DNA of 64,000 nucleotides from Chelonoidis abingdonii. Taxonomy: Eukaryota; Chordata; Testudines; Testudinidae. The stretch's first letter is position 1; each line of letters starts with the position of its first letter. A program made the position numbers and the translations under genes. Location of the stretch: the NCBI RefSeq assembly GCF_003597395.2, contig NC_133776.1:41511928-41575927 (forward strand). Direction: 5' to 3'. The notes under the pieces are model-generated. The model ran no database searches, had not been told where the DNA came from, and saw only the letters and a program-made list of their open reading frames with translations. This document shows positions 1-12,189 of the stretch, piece after piece.

Positions 1-539
1 GGTATTGACGTGTATTGTTTATTGGCTGTTTTTAAGTGACAGCTATCAGTGCTATGCTCAGAAATGCCTACGTAATTAAAAACTTTATTGTCAAATACAT
101 TTCATAGTTCATTCATGCTAGACTGAGCCAAATGAGTGCTGTTTTCTTGTAGTTGTTCAAAGCACCATTTACAAGACTCACAGTAAAATGGAAATTGCTT
201 ATTCAAAAACTGGTATCATTCATTATAAAGAGATCAAGGTCATAGATGAAATCTAAAACTTTGTTACAAATACAGGGAAAATCACCTTCTGAATGATTGG
301 TGTAGAAAGAGTTTAAGTTCAGCTATTCATGCCGTCAAACTGCCTGAATTAAACAATGTATATATAACTCATCATTCTGAGTCCATCAATAAAATATGAG
401 TCTTTGGGAAATTGCCTTTCAGTGGCATTATTGTTATTTATCATTACGTTATTTTATAATTCTATATACCACATTCTGTATCATAATTATAGTATCTTAG
501 CACACTCTACAAACAAACTGCCCACCAAAACAGTGAGAC
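1..539. other. Unannotated AT-rich sequence
   Basis: I see no gene, repeat family or structured element here. The short open frame at 404-586 is hydrophobic, has no recognisable domain and sits in AT-rich DNA, so I treat it as chance. Confidence 0.5.
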
Positions 540-720
540 AAGATGGGTGGGGTAAAATCTTTTACTGGACCGACTTCTGTTGGTGAGAGAGACAAGCTTT
601 CAAACTTCTGCAGGTCTAAAGAAGAGCTCTATGTAAAGCCTGAAAGCTCGTCTCTCTCACCAACAGAAGCTGGTCCAATAAAAGATATTACTTCATCCAC
701 CTTACCTCTCTAATATTCTG
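540..720 (+). repeat. Penelope-like interspersed repeat with inverted arms
   Basis: Two arms of about 49 bases, at 553-601 and 642-690, are inverted copies of each other with roughly five mismatches; both contain the word TCTGTTGGTGAGAGAGAC in opposite orientations. Between them lies a segment of the form CTAAAGA, a potential stem, then GAAAGC, which resembles a decayed hammerhead ribozyme core. The tail at 690-735 resembles the end of a repeat I know from turtle and crocodile genomes. Assignment to Penelope-like retroelements is inference, because no reverse transcriptase is present. The inverted arrangement could be a tail-to-tail junction of two copies or a foldback DNA element. Confidence 0.5.
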
Positions 721-1145
721 GGATCAACACAGCACACCAAAAATAGTGAGCAGTCAAATAGGAGTGTACAGTATGACTTTCACCTGCTAATAGTCTATAC
801 TAGAGCAGGTTCCTTATATACCAAACATTCAGAACCTTTTCCATATAAAAGCCTGGGATCTAATTATTTTATACTAGGTCATGAGAGATCTATTCCACTT
901 TCTGTACATGGAGGAACATTCATTCAAATAATGGGAGTTACCCATGTAAATACACTTCACGTTGATGGGACAATAGACTTTTAAATATCTACTATGTAGT
1001 TAATATAAAATATGTTTCTAATAACCAATAGACATTTAAATAATGCTCAGTAGAAATCCTGTTAAATGGATATAAAATGAGCCTTGATTCAAAGGATTTC
1101 TTTCTACTGAATTAATTAAATTAAAAATTACCGCAAGTCATACCC

Positions 1146-2003
1146 TGTCATAACTATAAAGGGAGGAGTAACAACCCTCCTGTATACAATTCTATAAAAT
1201 CGCCCCTGACCAAAATCCTTTTACCTGTAAAAGGTTAAGAAGCTCAGGTAACCTGGCTGACACCTGACCCAAAGGACCAATAAGAGGACAAGATACTTTC
1301 AAATCTGCTGGGGGGGAGGCTTTTGTTTGTGCTCTTTGTTTTGGGTGTTTTCTCTTGGGACTAAGAGAGACCAGACATCAACCCATGTTCTCCAAATCTT
1401 TCTTCACAAGCCTCTCATATTTCAAACTTGTAAGTAACAGCCAGGCAAGACGTGTTAGTGTTATCTTTGTTTTCTCAACTTGTAAATGTTCCTTTGCTAG
1501 AGGGAGGTTTATCCCTGTTTTGCAATAACTTTAAAACTAAAGCTAGAGGAGGTTCCTCTGGGATCTTTGAATCTGATTACCCTGTAAAGTTATTTCCATC
1601 CTGATTTTACAGAGGTGAGCTTTATCTTTTCCTTTCCTTTCCTTTAACAAAATTCTTCTTTTAAGAACCTGATTCATTTTTCATTATTTTAAGATTCAAG
1701 GGTTTTGGATCCATGTTCACCAGAACTAATTATTGAGGGTATTCTCAAGCCTACCCAGGAAAAGGGGTGTAAGGACTTGGGGGGGGAGGAATTAGTCTCA
1801 AATCTGACCAGGAAAGAGGGGTTAGGGACTTGGGAAATATTTGGGGGAACGCAGAGTTCCAAGTGGCTCTCCCCTAAGATTTGGCACACGCATGGTGGTG
1901 GCAGCTTACTGCTAACCTAAGCTGGTAAATAAGCTTAGGGTGTCTTTCATGTGGGTCCCCACATCTGTATCCTAAAGTTCAGAGTGGGGAAGGAACCTTG
2001 ACA
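1146..2003 (+). mobile_element. Solo LTR, TGTCATAA family
   Basis: The element begins TGTCATAA and ends CCTTGACA, so it has the TG...CA ends of an LTR. It is flanked by an exact 5-bp target-site duplication, TACCC at 1141-1145 and 2004-2008. Its internal sequence matches other copies in this window, with shared blocks such as CAAGATACTTTCAAATCTG, the purine/T run near 1620, TTCTTCTTTTAAGAAC, and GGTCCCCACATCTGT near the 3' end. There is no internal retroviral or Gypsy coding region and no second LTR, so it is a solo LTR left by LTR-LTR recombination. The 5-bp TSD fits either Gypsy or an endogenous retrovirus; I cannot tell which. Short open frames on both strands inside it are chance. Confidence 0.85.
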
Positions 2004-2008
2004 TACCC

Positions 2009-2944
2009 AATTGATCAAAGTGAATGTTAAGCAGCAATTATACTTTGAAGTAAGTACATGTTACCAACTGCATATTACAATGTATTTCACATTTTTTTTC
2101 TTTTAACTGTGCCAAAATATATAGGAAAAGGATTCCATTAAGTAAAAGAAACCTTTCTTTAAAAAAAAAGCATTGTCCATCCTTCTAAGATGATAACTGT
2201 CAAATGCACATGAACAAGTAGATAACATGTCAAAACACTATGTTACTGTGCAGGCTGATCCATTGCTTCTGGAATAAAATAAAGCTAGCAAGTGAGCCTT
2301 TTGTGTAAATTAAACTTTACTTGTAATGACAAACTATTACATGCTCTGCTGGTGTAGAAAATGGCATTTTTGTTTGATCTAAGATACTTTTGAAAATTAT
2401 TTGAATAAGGATACACTTGTACATTCAAATCAATTTCTTGTTAGAATAAAACATTCTTGAAACATAGTTAACTTGTATAAACATGTTTAATCATGGTGGA
2501 ATATTCATCCATTTTACCAGCAGTATTTAGCCATGGTGTTCAATGATTAAATTATATGTCTGTGATCCTAGTTTCTCTGGTGTCTAGAAAAAGAGCAATA
2601 TATTTGTATGGCAAACAGTGCAATGTTCACCTTTGTTGTATCAAGAGAAAGTAACTAATAAAACTTCAGTAAACAGGAGAGTTTCTATATGATATTTTAT
2701 ATAAATTTTTGTGAGAAATTGGGATATGCAATTAATAACTTGCAGTTGGTAATTGTATTATTTGTACTGCATTGTCAATCTCTGTGTCTAAAGATCTGTT
2801 TATCCATCACTCTATCATGCTCCCATCACAATACTAACTATTTACTGATTGATAGTAGAGACATTAAATTAAATTCTGTGGGTAAACAATTGTAAAGAAT
2901 AAAATTGTCAGACAAACAAGAACATAAATTGTTGGGCAAATTCA
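2009..2944. other. Unannotated AT-rich sequence
   Basis: No gene or recognised repeat. It contains only short A/T runs, such as the A tract near 2160, and stop-rich frames. Confidence 0.5.
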
Positions 2945-4385
2945 ACTGCTTCCTGTAAAGGAAATCTACCTGTTGCGAATCTATTAGAGTTCTTTGACAG
3001 GGTCAACAACGATGGTGGACAAGAGGGCATCCATTAGCACATCAGTAGTCCTTTAGATTGTCCTGAAAGCCTTGACAACGGTCCCTCACCAAAGGTCTTA
3101 ATAAATTAGCTGTTATGTCGGGATATAGAGAAAAATCCTTTATGGACTGAGAACGGTTAGAAAGACAGCGAACAATAGAGGTTAGGAATAACATGGTAAT
3201 TTTCAGAATGGAGAGAAATAATAGTGATGTTCCCCACAGCGTCCAGTCCTAGGACACAATCCATTTCAATTATTCATAAATGATCTGGAGAAAGAGGTAA
3301 AGCAGTGAATGGCAAAGTTGCAGATGTTCTACTACAAACTGTTCAGGCATAGTTAAGACCAAAGCAGACTGTGAAGAACTTCAAAAGATCTCGCAAAACT
3401 AAGTGATTGGCAACAATCAATGGCAAATGAAATTTTGCTCGTGGATAAATGTAAGCAGAGTTACCGAATCTAACTGAGCGCACATTGGGACATAAATAGC
3501 ACCCCAACTCTAAATACAAATAGCATGGGGGCTACATTTAGTTAAAGTAATATCAGGAAAAAAGATCTTGGAGTGTCAATCATGGGATATTCTGGTGAAG
3601 AGTCCACGTAAGTTGCGGACAGCGGCAGTCAAACAAGCAAACAGCGACTGTAGGATCATAAAAAGGGGGATAGAGAATAAGATGGAGATAAGAATTCTTA
3701 TTGCTGTTTATTATAAATCCATGGCATGGATCCATATCTATGGAATACTTGTACAAGTCGGGCTCCTTCATCTCAAAACAGTTATGTGGCGATTAGAAAG
3801 GATTCAGAGAAGGGCAACTAAAATGATATAGGGGTTTGAATGGTCCCATTGTGAGGGAGACATTAAGAGGCTTAGGACTTTTCAGTTCAGAAAGAGACGC
3901 ATTAAGGGAGATAGTTAGAGTAATATAAAATCATGAGTGATGTGGAGAAAAGAATAAGAAAAGTTATTTACTTAGTTCCCATAATATAAGAATTACGGGC
4001 CCAAATGAAATTAATGGCAGTTTAGGTGTGATTAAACAAATAAAAAGGACGTTCTTCTTTCACACAGTCATACAGTCAATTATCGACACTCCTTGCCTGA
4101 GGAGTTGTGAAGGCTAGGACTATAACAGAGTTTAAAAGGAGAAACTGCGATAAATTCATCGAGCTTAAGATCCTTATGGCTATTAGCCAGCGATGGGTAA
4201 CGGAATGGATGTCCCTATAACCTCTGGTTGTGGACAGCAGAGAGAGGATCACTTATGCCGCTTACCTTATCACTCGTCTGGGCAGGCCTGCATTGGCCAC
4301 GTCGAGTAACAGCGATACCTGACTGGCATGGACCTTCAGTGCTGGAAGATACAGACCATATCTTATGTTGTTCTTATGAGTATGA
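2945..4385 (+). pseudogene. CR1-type LINE, 3' portion with decayed reverse transcriptase
   Basis: This is the 3' half of a CR1 non-LTR retrotransposon in sense orientation, truncated at its 5' end as CR1 copies usually are. The reverse-transcriptase blocks are readable but frameshifted: a KAFDKVPHQR-like block near 3070, a GVPQGSVLGP-like block near 3225-3250 followed by FNxFINDLE-like codons, a degraded ADD motif near 3320, and the C-terminal thumb in the open stretch 3568-3831 (RIQRRATKMI at its end). The sequence then follows the CR1 3' UTR to GTTCTTATGAGTATG near 4385. Many indels and stops show it is old and dead. The family call rests on motif order and remembered turtle CR1 sequence. 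Confidence 0.85.
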
Positions 4386-6300
4386 AAGTTAATTAACATT
4401 TGAAAACTCCTAGCATGTGAGAATAGAAATAATTTAGTATATGACACAGATAGTTTTCTAAGTGGTATCTGTATTGCTGATATGAGGAAAGAGGTGCTTT
4501 CTTTCATAAATAATGTTAAAACTTATTACATATATTTGGGAATTTTTTCGTTACTTTTTATTGTATTCATGTTGATGATATGGTCATTCTTAAATTTCTT
4601 ATGTATTTTTTCTCCATGTTTGTCAATCCAGTAACATTTTTTCAACTTGAGATATATGCAGTATTGTTCTTTGCTGTCCAAACATAAGGATGAACTATCA
4701 CAAAGTGGTGCCTGTCTTTATAATTTATCTGAGAAAGATACAGCGAAAGTCAGAGAGAATAGAGTTAGATTGGGGTTGATGTGTCAAGGAGCCGCAACAC
4801 TATCCAACCTTATTAATGCCATAACCTGCTATTAATGCCCAGAATATTCCAGTGACGTTGCACTCTTATCATGTTTCTATAATAAATACTCGCTACTGAG
4901 TGAATATAAACGTAACTTGTAATATGTTCATGCAAAAAGTCTCTTGTAAAGTTCATATACAAAGTTTATAATCTACTGAGTGTGGTCATCCCTATTTGTA
5001 CAAATGTATTACTCTTGTATCTGAAACTAGAAATATGAAAATATACTCTGAGGAGCCTATTGTAATTATGCCGAAGTTGTGGCGCTATTAATGGTGCGTT
5101 GGAATCTTGATGGCTACCATCAACCAGGACAATGCACTGTGGATGTTCTGGTTTGCAGGCAAGCCTTCCTGTGAGTCCAGACTGTGAGGAATGGAAGGCT
5201 GGGCGTCTTACAAGGACTGTGATCATGTCACCGGAATGGAATCCATCTTTAACCTAGTGCATTTTCCACTGAGAAGTTGGGGGTTTGGAAACCAGAGGGA
5301 CCAAAAGATATGCAAAAAGATATATAAGATAAACCTTATTGCAAAAGATATAATGAGTGACAGAACAAAGGTGAGCCATGCTGAGAACATCCCCTAGCTA
5401 CCGCTGATCTGGAACTAAGGGCTCTGTACCAGGGTGGACAGGAAAGACCAGGCCTGAAGTTGTCCAGTTAGACGGACACAAACTTACTGAAGACATCTCT
5501 AAGGTGAGGATAATCTGTATTTAGTTGAGTAGACATGGCATTTTGCGTTTTTATAGTTTTTTTGCTTGGTACTTACTTGTCTGTTCTGTTTACTACTTGG
5601 CGGACCACATACAATCTACTTTAGCTTGTATTTACGTAAATACTTTTCTACTTATTAATTACACCCAGAGTATTATTAATACCTAGGGTAGATCAAACAG
5701 CTTTGAGCCATATCAGCTCTACTCAGCTGTTATAGAGGGCAAACAATTTATGAGTTTACTCTGGCATATTGCTTTATACAGAGCTAAAACAGATTTATTT
5801 GGGTTTTAGACCCCATTGGCAGTTGGACATCTGAGTGTTAAAGGCAAGAACACTTCTGTAAGCTCTTTCAGTCAAGCCTACAGCTGCTAGGGGGCATGAT
5901 TCAGACCTGGGTCTGGATTTGCAGCAGGCTAGCAAGTCTGACTCAAACCAGGCAGGGCACTGAAGTCCTAAGTTGACAGGGCAGGAAAGCAGGGGCAGAA
6001 GTGGTCTTGGCATATCAGTTGGCAGCTCCCAAGGGTGGTTCTGTGATTCAGTCCATCACAACTCCCTTCACAAACAGTTCCACTGAAGTAACTGAGGGAG
6101 TTTTTGAGTAAAGTACTTATCCAACATGAGTAAAGGTAGCAAAACCTAGCCTCAAAATTTATTTTATTGTAAACTAATGTAATGCTTCTGAAAGTTGCCC
6201 TACTTGCTAGCCACATGACTATATTTATATTGTGATTTGACAAAGAATCTGTATTGTGATTAAACAGAGGACCTTACTGCAGCTTGATTTTAGCTAGCAC
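4386..6300. other. Unannotated unique-looking sequence
   Basis: I find no recognisable gene or repeat. Open frames of 60-90 codons occur on both strands without domain signatures and overlap one another, as expected by chance. Confidence 0.45.
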
Positions 6301-6358
6301 GGGTATGTCTATATGAGCTGGAAATCAGACCTCCCAGCTCGAAATGTAGATGTATTCT
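6301..6358. repeat. MITE remnant with GGGTATGTCTA ends
   Basis: A short inverted pair, GGGTATGTCTATATGAGCTGG at the left and an imperfect reverse complement (CCAGCTCGAAATGTAGATGT) at the right, matches the terminal sequence of the GGTATGTCTACAC-type MITEs seen at 51.6-53.7 kb. It is too short to be a whole element. Confidence 0.45.
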
Positions 6359-8327
6359 AAAATGCTTAGCAGCTAGTTCATTCTCCATCCATTCCCATTC
6401 TTAGCTACTCTCCTGAGTTTAATAAATTAAGTGCTCAACTTAGAGTGACTTATGATGGTGAGTTTTAGATGAGAACACTTGCCCAATTGGGAAATGGAAT
6501 GCAATTAGCAGCTTTCATATAGTGTATTGAACAGCTATCAGTTGGTAATGACTTCCCATTGTTATAGAAATGGGAGGATGTTGCACTGGTCATTTTCACC
6601 ATCACTGGTGTCTTGGCAGTATCTAATCCATGAGAAATGGTCTGAAGAAAGAAAACCATTCCAAAGAAGTTCATATTTTGGTCCTAATAAGTATGATGAT
6701 GTGCCTTTTAATTTGAAAGAAAACAAATTTTTAGATTGTTGCACCTTAGTGTAGATAATGATTTTTATTTTTAAAAATTTTTTGCGTGTTGCAGAAAAGC
6801 TAAATTGTTGAGATCTATAAAACTCAGCTACTGCAAATGCCTAGCATAGGAGCAACAATAGTCTTCATAATATTTTGTGGTGTTGACAATATGAAATCCA
6901 AGACATCAAGGACCTCTAGCTGTGGAGGCATTACAGTATCCACAAATGTGTCTGAAGTAATTGAAATGATATACAGTTTCATTGATAAAGTCAATTGCAC
7001 TGTCCTATACACTGTCAATAACATTATAATGGTTGCAATGCTGCAGCTGAGCCATTACAACGTAAATTAGAGTATTTCTTAAAGTGCTTCATTGTAACAT
7101 CATTGGCAATATCACCTGTACTTTATACTACATATAGTTTAATATCCCATATCATCGTAGAAAAGCACTAAATACAAAAAAGCTCTGACAATGGCATTAA
7201 GGTTACAGATTAAATAGACAAAAGCAAGGTACTGAACGAGTATGCAGATCATTCATCATTTGGAAGTCCTTTACAGACGATCATAGGAACTGCATTATAT
7301 TCTCACAAGAGGTAGCATGGATTTCACCCTATAAACCTCAGGTAATCTGGTATTATGCAGCTGAGTGCAGCAAGGCTTAGAAAAAGAAAACCACCCTCCA
7401 ATCTGAGCCCAAAGCACATAGCTGCAGGGCTGTCCCATGATGCAAGCTAGAATAGTGGCTGCTGCTTCTCTACACCTGTTGCATAGGTTTTGGATGCTAT
7501 TGGAGTTACAAAGATGGCTACTATGGTCCTCACCTATACCTGCAGATCACTTGCATTGTAGTTGGCATTGAAATGCTTTCTGTAGCATGTGAAAGTGCAC
7601 AGGTAATGCTGCAGGATCTATGCAGTCTCCCTCTATTACTTCTTTGTGAAAAGGGCTTTGCATAGGGAATATCACCCAAGAAGAATTAAGGATGAGTGGC
7701 AGTCTCAACTGTAAGTCTTCTTACTTAGTCATTTTAAATCTGTCCACAATTTGCTTTAATATAGATTAGCCACCCCAGTGACTGCTTCCATTATACTATT
7801 GTAATGTTATCATCTTTGCGTATCTTTTTTTGTGGTCAAGCAGTAGAGGGTCAGACAAAGTCTATAATTAAATAAGTGGTGATAAGTATCAGTTAGTAAT
7901 ACGCTAAATGCCTTTTATGTACTACGGTATTTAAAATGAGGCATTTTTCAGTAATATGCTCAATATTCTCTTGCAGGGGAGCAAGAGCAGAGGAGGTACC
8001 ACATAGGAAAAAATAAATAGCAATGATATTTCTGGAGGTTGATAACTTCATTTGTACTGCATTTGGTTTATGGCCACTGACAGTACAGTTCATGACTTGT
8101 AGACTGATAAATCTGAACTAATGGAATGGAAAGAGGCTCTGCATAAGAACTAGTTGATGAATAAATATGTGTAATGAGCTAAGACCAAGATCAGGAGGGA
8201 ACAATGTTTGTATGTGCTATACCGATCCCACTCTGTCCTCCTTTTACAGTGAAAACTTTTTTGGGGGAAGGGGGGACGGCAAGGAGTGAGAGCAGGAAAT
8301 CAGTGGGCTTTTTACCTGCAATAGTTT
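6359..8327. other. Unannotated sequence
   Basis: No domain-bearing open frame and no repeat I can name. Overlapping short frames at 6.5-7.1 kb on both strands have no recognisable motif. Confidence 0.45.
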
Positions 8328-9212
8328 CCATAGAAACTTATTCTTTATAGTCCTTGACTGTTTTTTTCTTTGCAAAGTTTGTCACTTGTCAAGATATGCT
8401 TCATTTCAAAACACTTATACCTTTTTTTTTTTCCCTAATCCAACCGAGTGGATGGGTTCCCTAAAGAAAGCAAGAGCTGAAAAAGTTGGAACAGTTGAAC
8501 TTCACTCAAAGACTAAAATTAGCCAACGGGTATTTGGGGGTGGAGGGAAGAGTTCTAAAGTTAGATGACTGAGAATATATGAAAATTATTTCTACGCTTG
8601 AAGTACTTCAAGTAAATCAAAAGCTCAGATGTTAAGTGACAGCACTGTGAAGAGAAACTAATCTTTTCTCTGGGATTGAGTTGACCTTCAGAGTTCAGGT
8701 TGGGATATTGCAAATGAACTGGGATATAATCAGACTCTCACTTTAAATTCCAATACACTTGGTGAGATGTCCTGCACTAAGACCTGTAATTCTATAGTAG
8801 GGATATTTCTCTTAATTAAGTGTGAGCATAAGGGAAGTGGAAATATATTATACTGACTTTTTCTCCTAATTAGTTTCAAAACATCAGGAGAAAATTCCTT
8901 ACAGTAAAGTGCCAACTCCTGTCTTTTTACTCTGAACTTTTCCCTCCTAAAGAAGTAAATTTCATTTGTTAGAATCAAAAAGTGAAACACTGTGATTTCT
9001 TTACATGAACAAGAAGAATTAAAATGTTTCATCATCATGGACTGGCATGAGTGTTCAAGCTAATATGAGCTCTTTAGCCCTGCAGTTTTCTGAACAGCAG
9101 ATTTTTTTTTTTTAATGAATTCACTTTGGTATTCATGAAAATGTCTTTGGTATTTCCATAACTCTTCATTGCAATTCAGCATCAGTGGCTATGCCATTCA
9201 AATGAGTTATAN
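8328..9212. repeat. Tandem duplication, copy 1 (885 bp)
   Basis: This block recurs at 9213-10097 with an offset of exactly 885 bases. I find no difference between the copies, including an 11-T run (8412 and 9297) and a 12-T run (9102 and 9987), which normally diverge fastest. The last base of this copy is the only N in the window (9212), where copy 2 has G at 10097. The block carries no recognisable gene; the identical 102-codon frames at 8730-9038 and 9615-9923 are duplicated noise. A false duplication from unmerged contig ends is the likeliest reading. Confidence 0.9.
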
Positions 9213-10097
9213 CCATAGAAACTTATTCTTTATAGTCCTTGACTGTTTTTTTCTTTGCAAAGTTTGTCACTTGTCAAGATATGCTTCATTTCAAAACACT
9301 TATACCTTTTTTTTTTTCCCTAATCCAACCGAGTGGATGGGTTCCCTAAAGAAAGCAAGAGCTGAAAAAGTTGGAACAGTTGAACTTCACTCAAAGACTA
9401 AAATTAGCCAACGGGTATTTGGGGGTGGAGGGAAGAGTTCTAAAGTTAGATGACTGAGAATATATGAAAATTATTTCTACGCTTGAAGTACTTCAAGTAA
9501 ATCAAAAGCTCAGATGTTAAGTGACAGCACTGTGAAGAGAAACTAATCTTTTCTCTGGGATTGAGTTGACCTTCAGAGTTCAGGTTGGGATATTGCAAAT
9601 GAACTGGGATATAATCAGACTCTCACTTTAAATTCCAATACACTTGGTGAGATGTCCTGCACTAAGACCTGTAATTCTATAGTAGGGATATTTCTCTTAA
9701 TTAAGTGTGAGCATAAGGGAAGTGGAAATATATTATACTGACTTTTTCTCCTAATTAGTTTCAAAACATCAGGAGAAAATTCCTTACAGTAAAGTGCCAA
9801 CTCCTGTCTTTTTACTCTGAACTTTTCCCTCCTAAAGAAGTAAATTTCATTTGTTAGAATCAAAAAGTGAAACACTGTGATTTCTTTACATGAACAAGAA
9901 GAATTAAAATGTTTCATCATCATGGACTGGCATGAGTGTTCAAGCTAATATGAGCTCTTTAGCCCTGCAGTTTTCTGAACAGCAGATTTTTTTTTTTTAA
10001 TGAATTCACTTTGGTATTCATGAAAATGTCTTTGGTATTTCCATAACTCTTCATTGCAATTCAGCATCAGTGGCTATGCCATTCAAATGAGTTATAG
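9213..10097. repeat. Tandem duplication, copy 2 (885 bp)
   Basis: Second, apparently identical copy of 8328-9212, beginning straight after the single N at 9212. Downstream unique sequence resumes after 10097. See copy 1. Confidence 0.9.
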
Positions 10098-10446
10098 AAA
10101 GTTTGAAACAGAAGCCAAGCAAATAAAAATTATTTACTTCTTTGTGCTACTGAAATGCTTCTTGAATCTCTGTGGAACAGCACTTCAGCACTCCAAGGGA
10201 AGATACTTGTATTGCTCTTAGAGATGTGAGGCCTGTCGTTGCTTGAATTATCACACTGCGAAGTTTCATAACACTCAGATTAGCAGAAAGTAACATATTC
10301 CACAGATGTTTCCTTATTATTTTATCTATGGAAATAGGCATCTTAATAGCACCTGGATAGATTAGATTCTTATTTGTTAATAAATTGCATATCTTAATGA
10401 GCAATACGCTAGCATGGATCCATTAATAAATGTCCAGCTAAAAATG
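10098..10446. other. Unannotated sequence
   Basis: Nothing recognisable between the duplication and the hAT element. The 85-codon minus frame at 10147-10404 has no domain signature. Confidence 0.45.
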
Positions 10447-10454
10447 GTTTAACC

Positions 10455-10763
10455 CAGGGGTAGGCAACCTATGACACACATGCCCAAGGTGGCACGTGAG
10501 CTGATTTTCAGTGGCACTCACACTGCCCGGGTCCTGGCCACCGGTCCGGCGGGCTCTGCATTTTAATTTAATTTTAAATGAAGTTTCTTAAACATTTTAA
10601 AAACGTTATTTACTTTACATACAGCAATACTTTAGTTATATATTATAGACATATAAAGAGACCTTCTAAAAATGTTAAAATGTATTATTGGCATGTGAAA
10701 CCTTAAATTAGAATGAATAAATTAAGACTAGGCACACCACTTCTGAAAGGTTGCCAACCCCTG
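10455..10763. mobile_element. Non-autonomous hAT-type MITE
   Basis: The terminal inverted repeats are CAGGGGTAGGCAACCT at the left and AGGTTGCCAACCCCTG at the right (one mismatch). They are flanked by an exact 8-bp target-site duplication, GTTTAACC at 10447-10454 and 10764-10771. An 8-bp TSD with CAGGGG-like ends is the hAT signature. The 309-bp interior is GC-rich on the left and AT-rich on the right and encodes no protein, so mobility depended on a transposase elsewhere. Confidence 0.9.
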
Positions 10764-11059
10764 GTTTAACCCATAGGAATAGAGTACTCTATTATATAAA
10801 ACTCAATACAATTTCATGTTTACCTAACCACTGATTTTTCAGTGGAGCCATAAATACAGCACTGCAGAATAGTATAGAGATCATTGGACCCTGGAACACT
10901 CCAAAATGTTCCAAAAGACCAATCACATCCATATAACACCTGCATAGGCACCTGCTTGGGAGGGCTACACTTGGTATAGTGACATAGGTGTCACCAGAGA
11001 ACCATAGCTTGGTTTGTCTGGCTATGCTGAAAGAATGACTGGAGACATTAGATATGGGT

Positions 11060-11530
11060 TTAATCAGGCCGCAACTTTATTATTAGATGTTTTGGACTAA
11101 ACTGGCGGATAAAATATGCAGTGCAGATGAAACCCTCCCACAATTCACTGGCGGGGCAGGAGTGCTTTTTTTCAGCCCCTCCCCACCTTTCCGTTCATGT
11201 CCCTCCAGCAGATCCACTGTCAGGAACCTCCAATTCTGGGGAAGGAGATCTTCCACCAGCTCCCCTGCCCCTTTTCATCCAGGTCCCTCCAGCAATTCTT
11301 TTACTGGGACCTTACCGACCCCACCCCTTGTAGGAGGGGTTAAGGTGGACTATAATGATGGAGGGGGTAACTCCCTGCTCTACCAATCAGAGGAGTCCCC
11401 AGCTGCCCCCAGCTTGTTCAGTTGCCAAGCACATCTCCTTAATTCTTTTCCCAAGCCATTTAGCTGTTCTTTTGTGCCTTAATTTATGGAGTACCTGCAC
11501 TGAACATCCACAACAAGGAGGCACCAGCCA
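11060..11530 (-). repeat. 3' untranslated part of DIRS/Ngaro-type element
   Basis: This segment lies directly downstream (minus strand) of the SGNH hydrolase remnant, and I recognise it as sequence that accompanies that element in turtle genomes. It is C-rich on the plus strand. The 131- and 70-codon plus-strand frames here (11087-11482 and 11121-11333) overlap one another and are low-complexity proline/serine readings, not genes. The outer boundary is approximate because I did not find the element's terminal repeats. Confidence 0.5.
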
Positions 11531-12125
11531 TTAGCTTGGCTGCCTCCTCCCCACGCCCAGCTGGGTTCCCAGACATCTCCGAATGCCCTCTTTTATATCA
11601 GCCAAAAATATGGCAGCACCCGAGTCTGACAGGTGCACCCCATCCTCCCGGAATAACTCCGGTGCCCCAAAGAATATGCTAGGATGTGAAATTACTGTCC
11701 CCCTCAAGGGGAACAAGACTTTGGCCACTTCCCTGTTCACATACTTCCTGGTTTTGTCCACTCTTGGGGGGTTCATGGCTCCCCGCCAGACCGTGTGCTG
11801 AAGCATATCTGACCAGACAATGTTAACACCTGGAAAAATTGTCAGGATGTGCTTCAGGTCTCTCCTACTTAGAAGCATTAACTCCACCCCTTTAAGTGTT
11901 CCCAGATCATTTTCTCCCAGTGTATCACCAATATATCTGGTGGCCGCTGATGCACCCACACAGCATACAACAGCAGTATCAGTTGATCCCATAACATGCT
12001 CCTCCGTGCATGCCAACTGAGTAATGCTTAGCCACTGAATCCCAGCTGGGAGCCCTTGGACAACCTGGATGTGTGCCTATGCACCCAGAACACAATACTG
12101 TGCCCACAGATCCACATCCTCATGT
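11531..12125 (-). pseudogene. SGNH/GDSL-type hydrolase domain of a DIRS/Ngaro element
   Basis: An open minus frame at 11531-12016 (161 codons) matches the accessory SGNH hydrolase carried by some vertebrate Ngaro/DIRS retrotransposons. Visible blocks are GENDLG (family block III, usually GGNDLG), a VWSDML strand, NREV, ISHPSI, and DGVHLSDSGAAIFL, which holds the D-x-x-H catalytic pair of block V. The N-terminal block with the nucleophile serine would lie around 12020-12110, where the frame is broken by a stop. The domain follows the tyrosine recombinase in the same orientation, which is the known gene order. The natural substrate of this domain is not established. The copy is dead, though the C-terminal half is well preserved. 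Confidence 0.75.
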
Positions 12126-12189
12126 GGATAGCTGTCTGTCCTGTATCTGAAATGAGAAAACAACCGATTAATGTTGATTTTCCACCTGC

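Noticed and set aside
8730..9923. Two identical 102-codon minus frames as a duplicated gene
   Set aside because: The identity comes from the whole 885-bp block being duplicated. The frame has no domain and no codon-level conservation beyond the surrounding DNA.
11087..11482. 131-codon plus-strand frame
   Set aside because: It is antisense to the DIRS/Ngaro 3' region, overlaps another frame and has serine/proline-rich low complexity without a domain.
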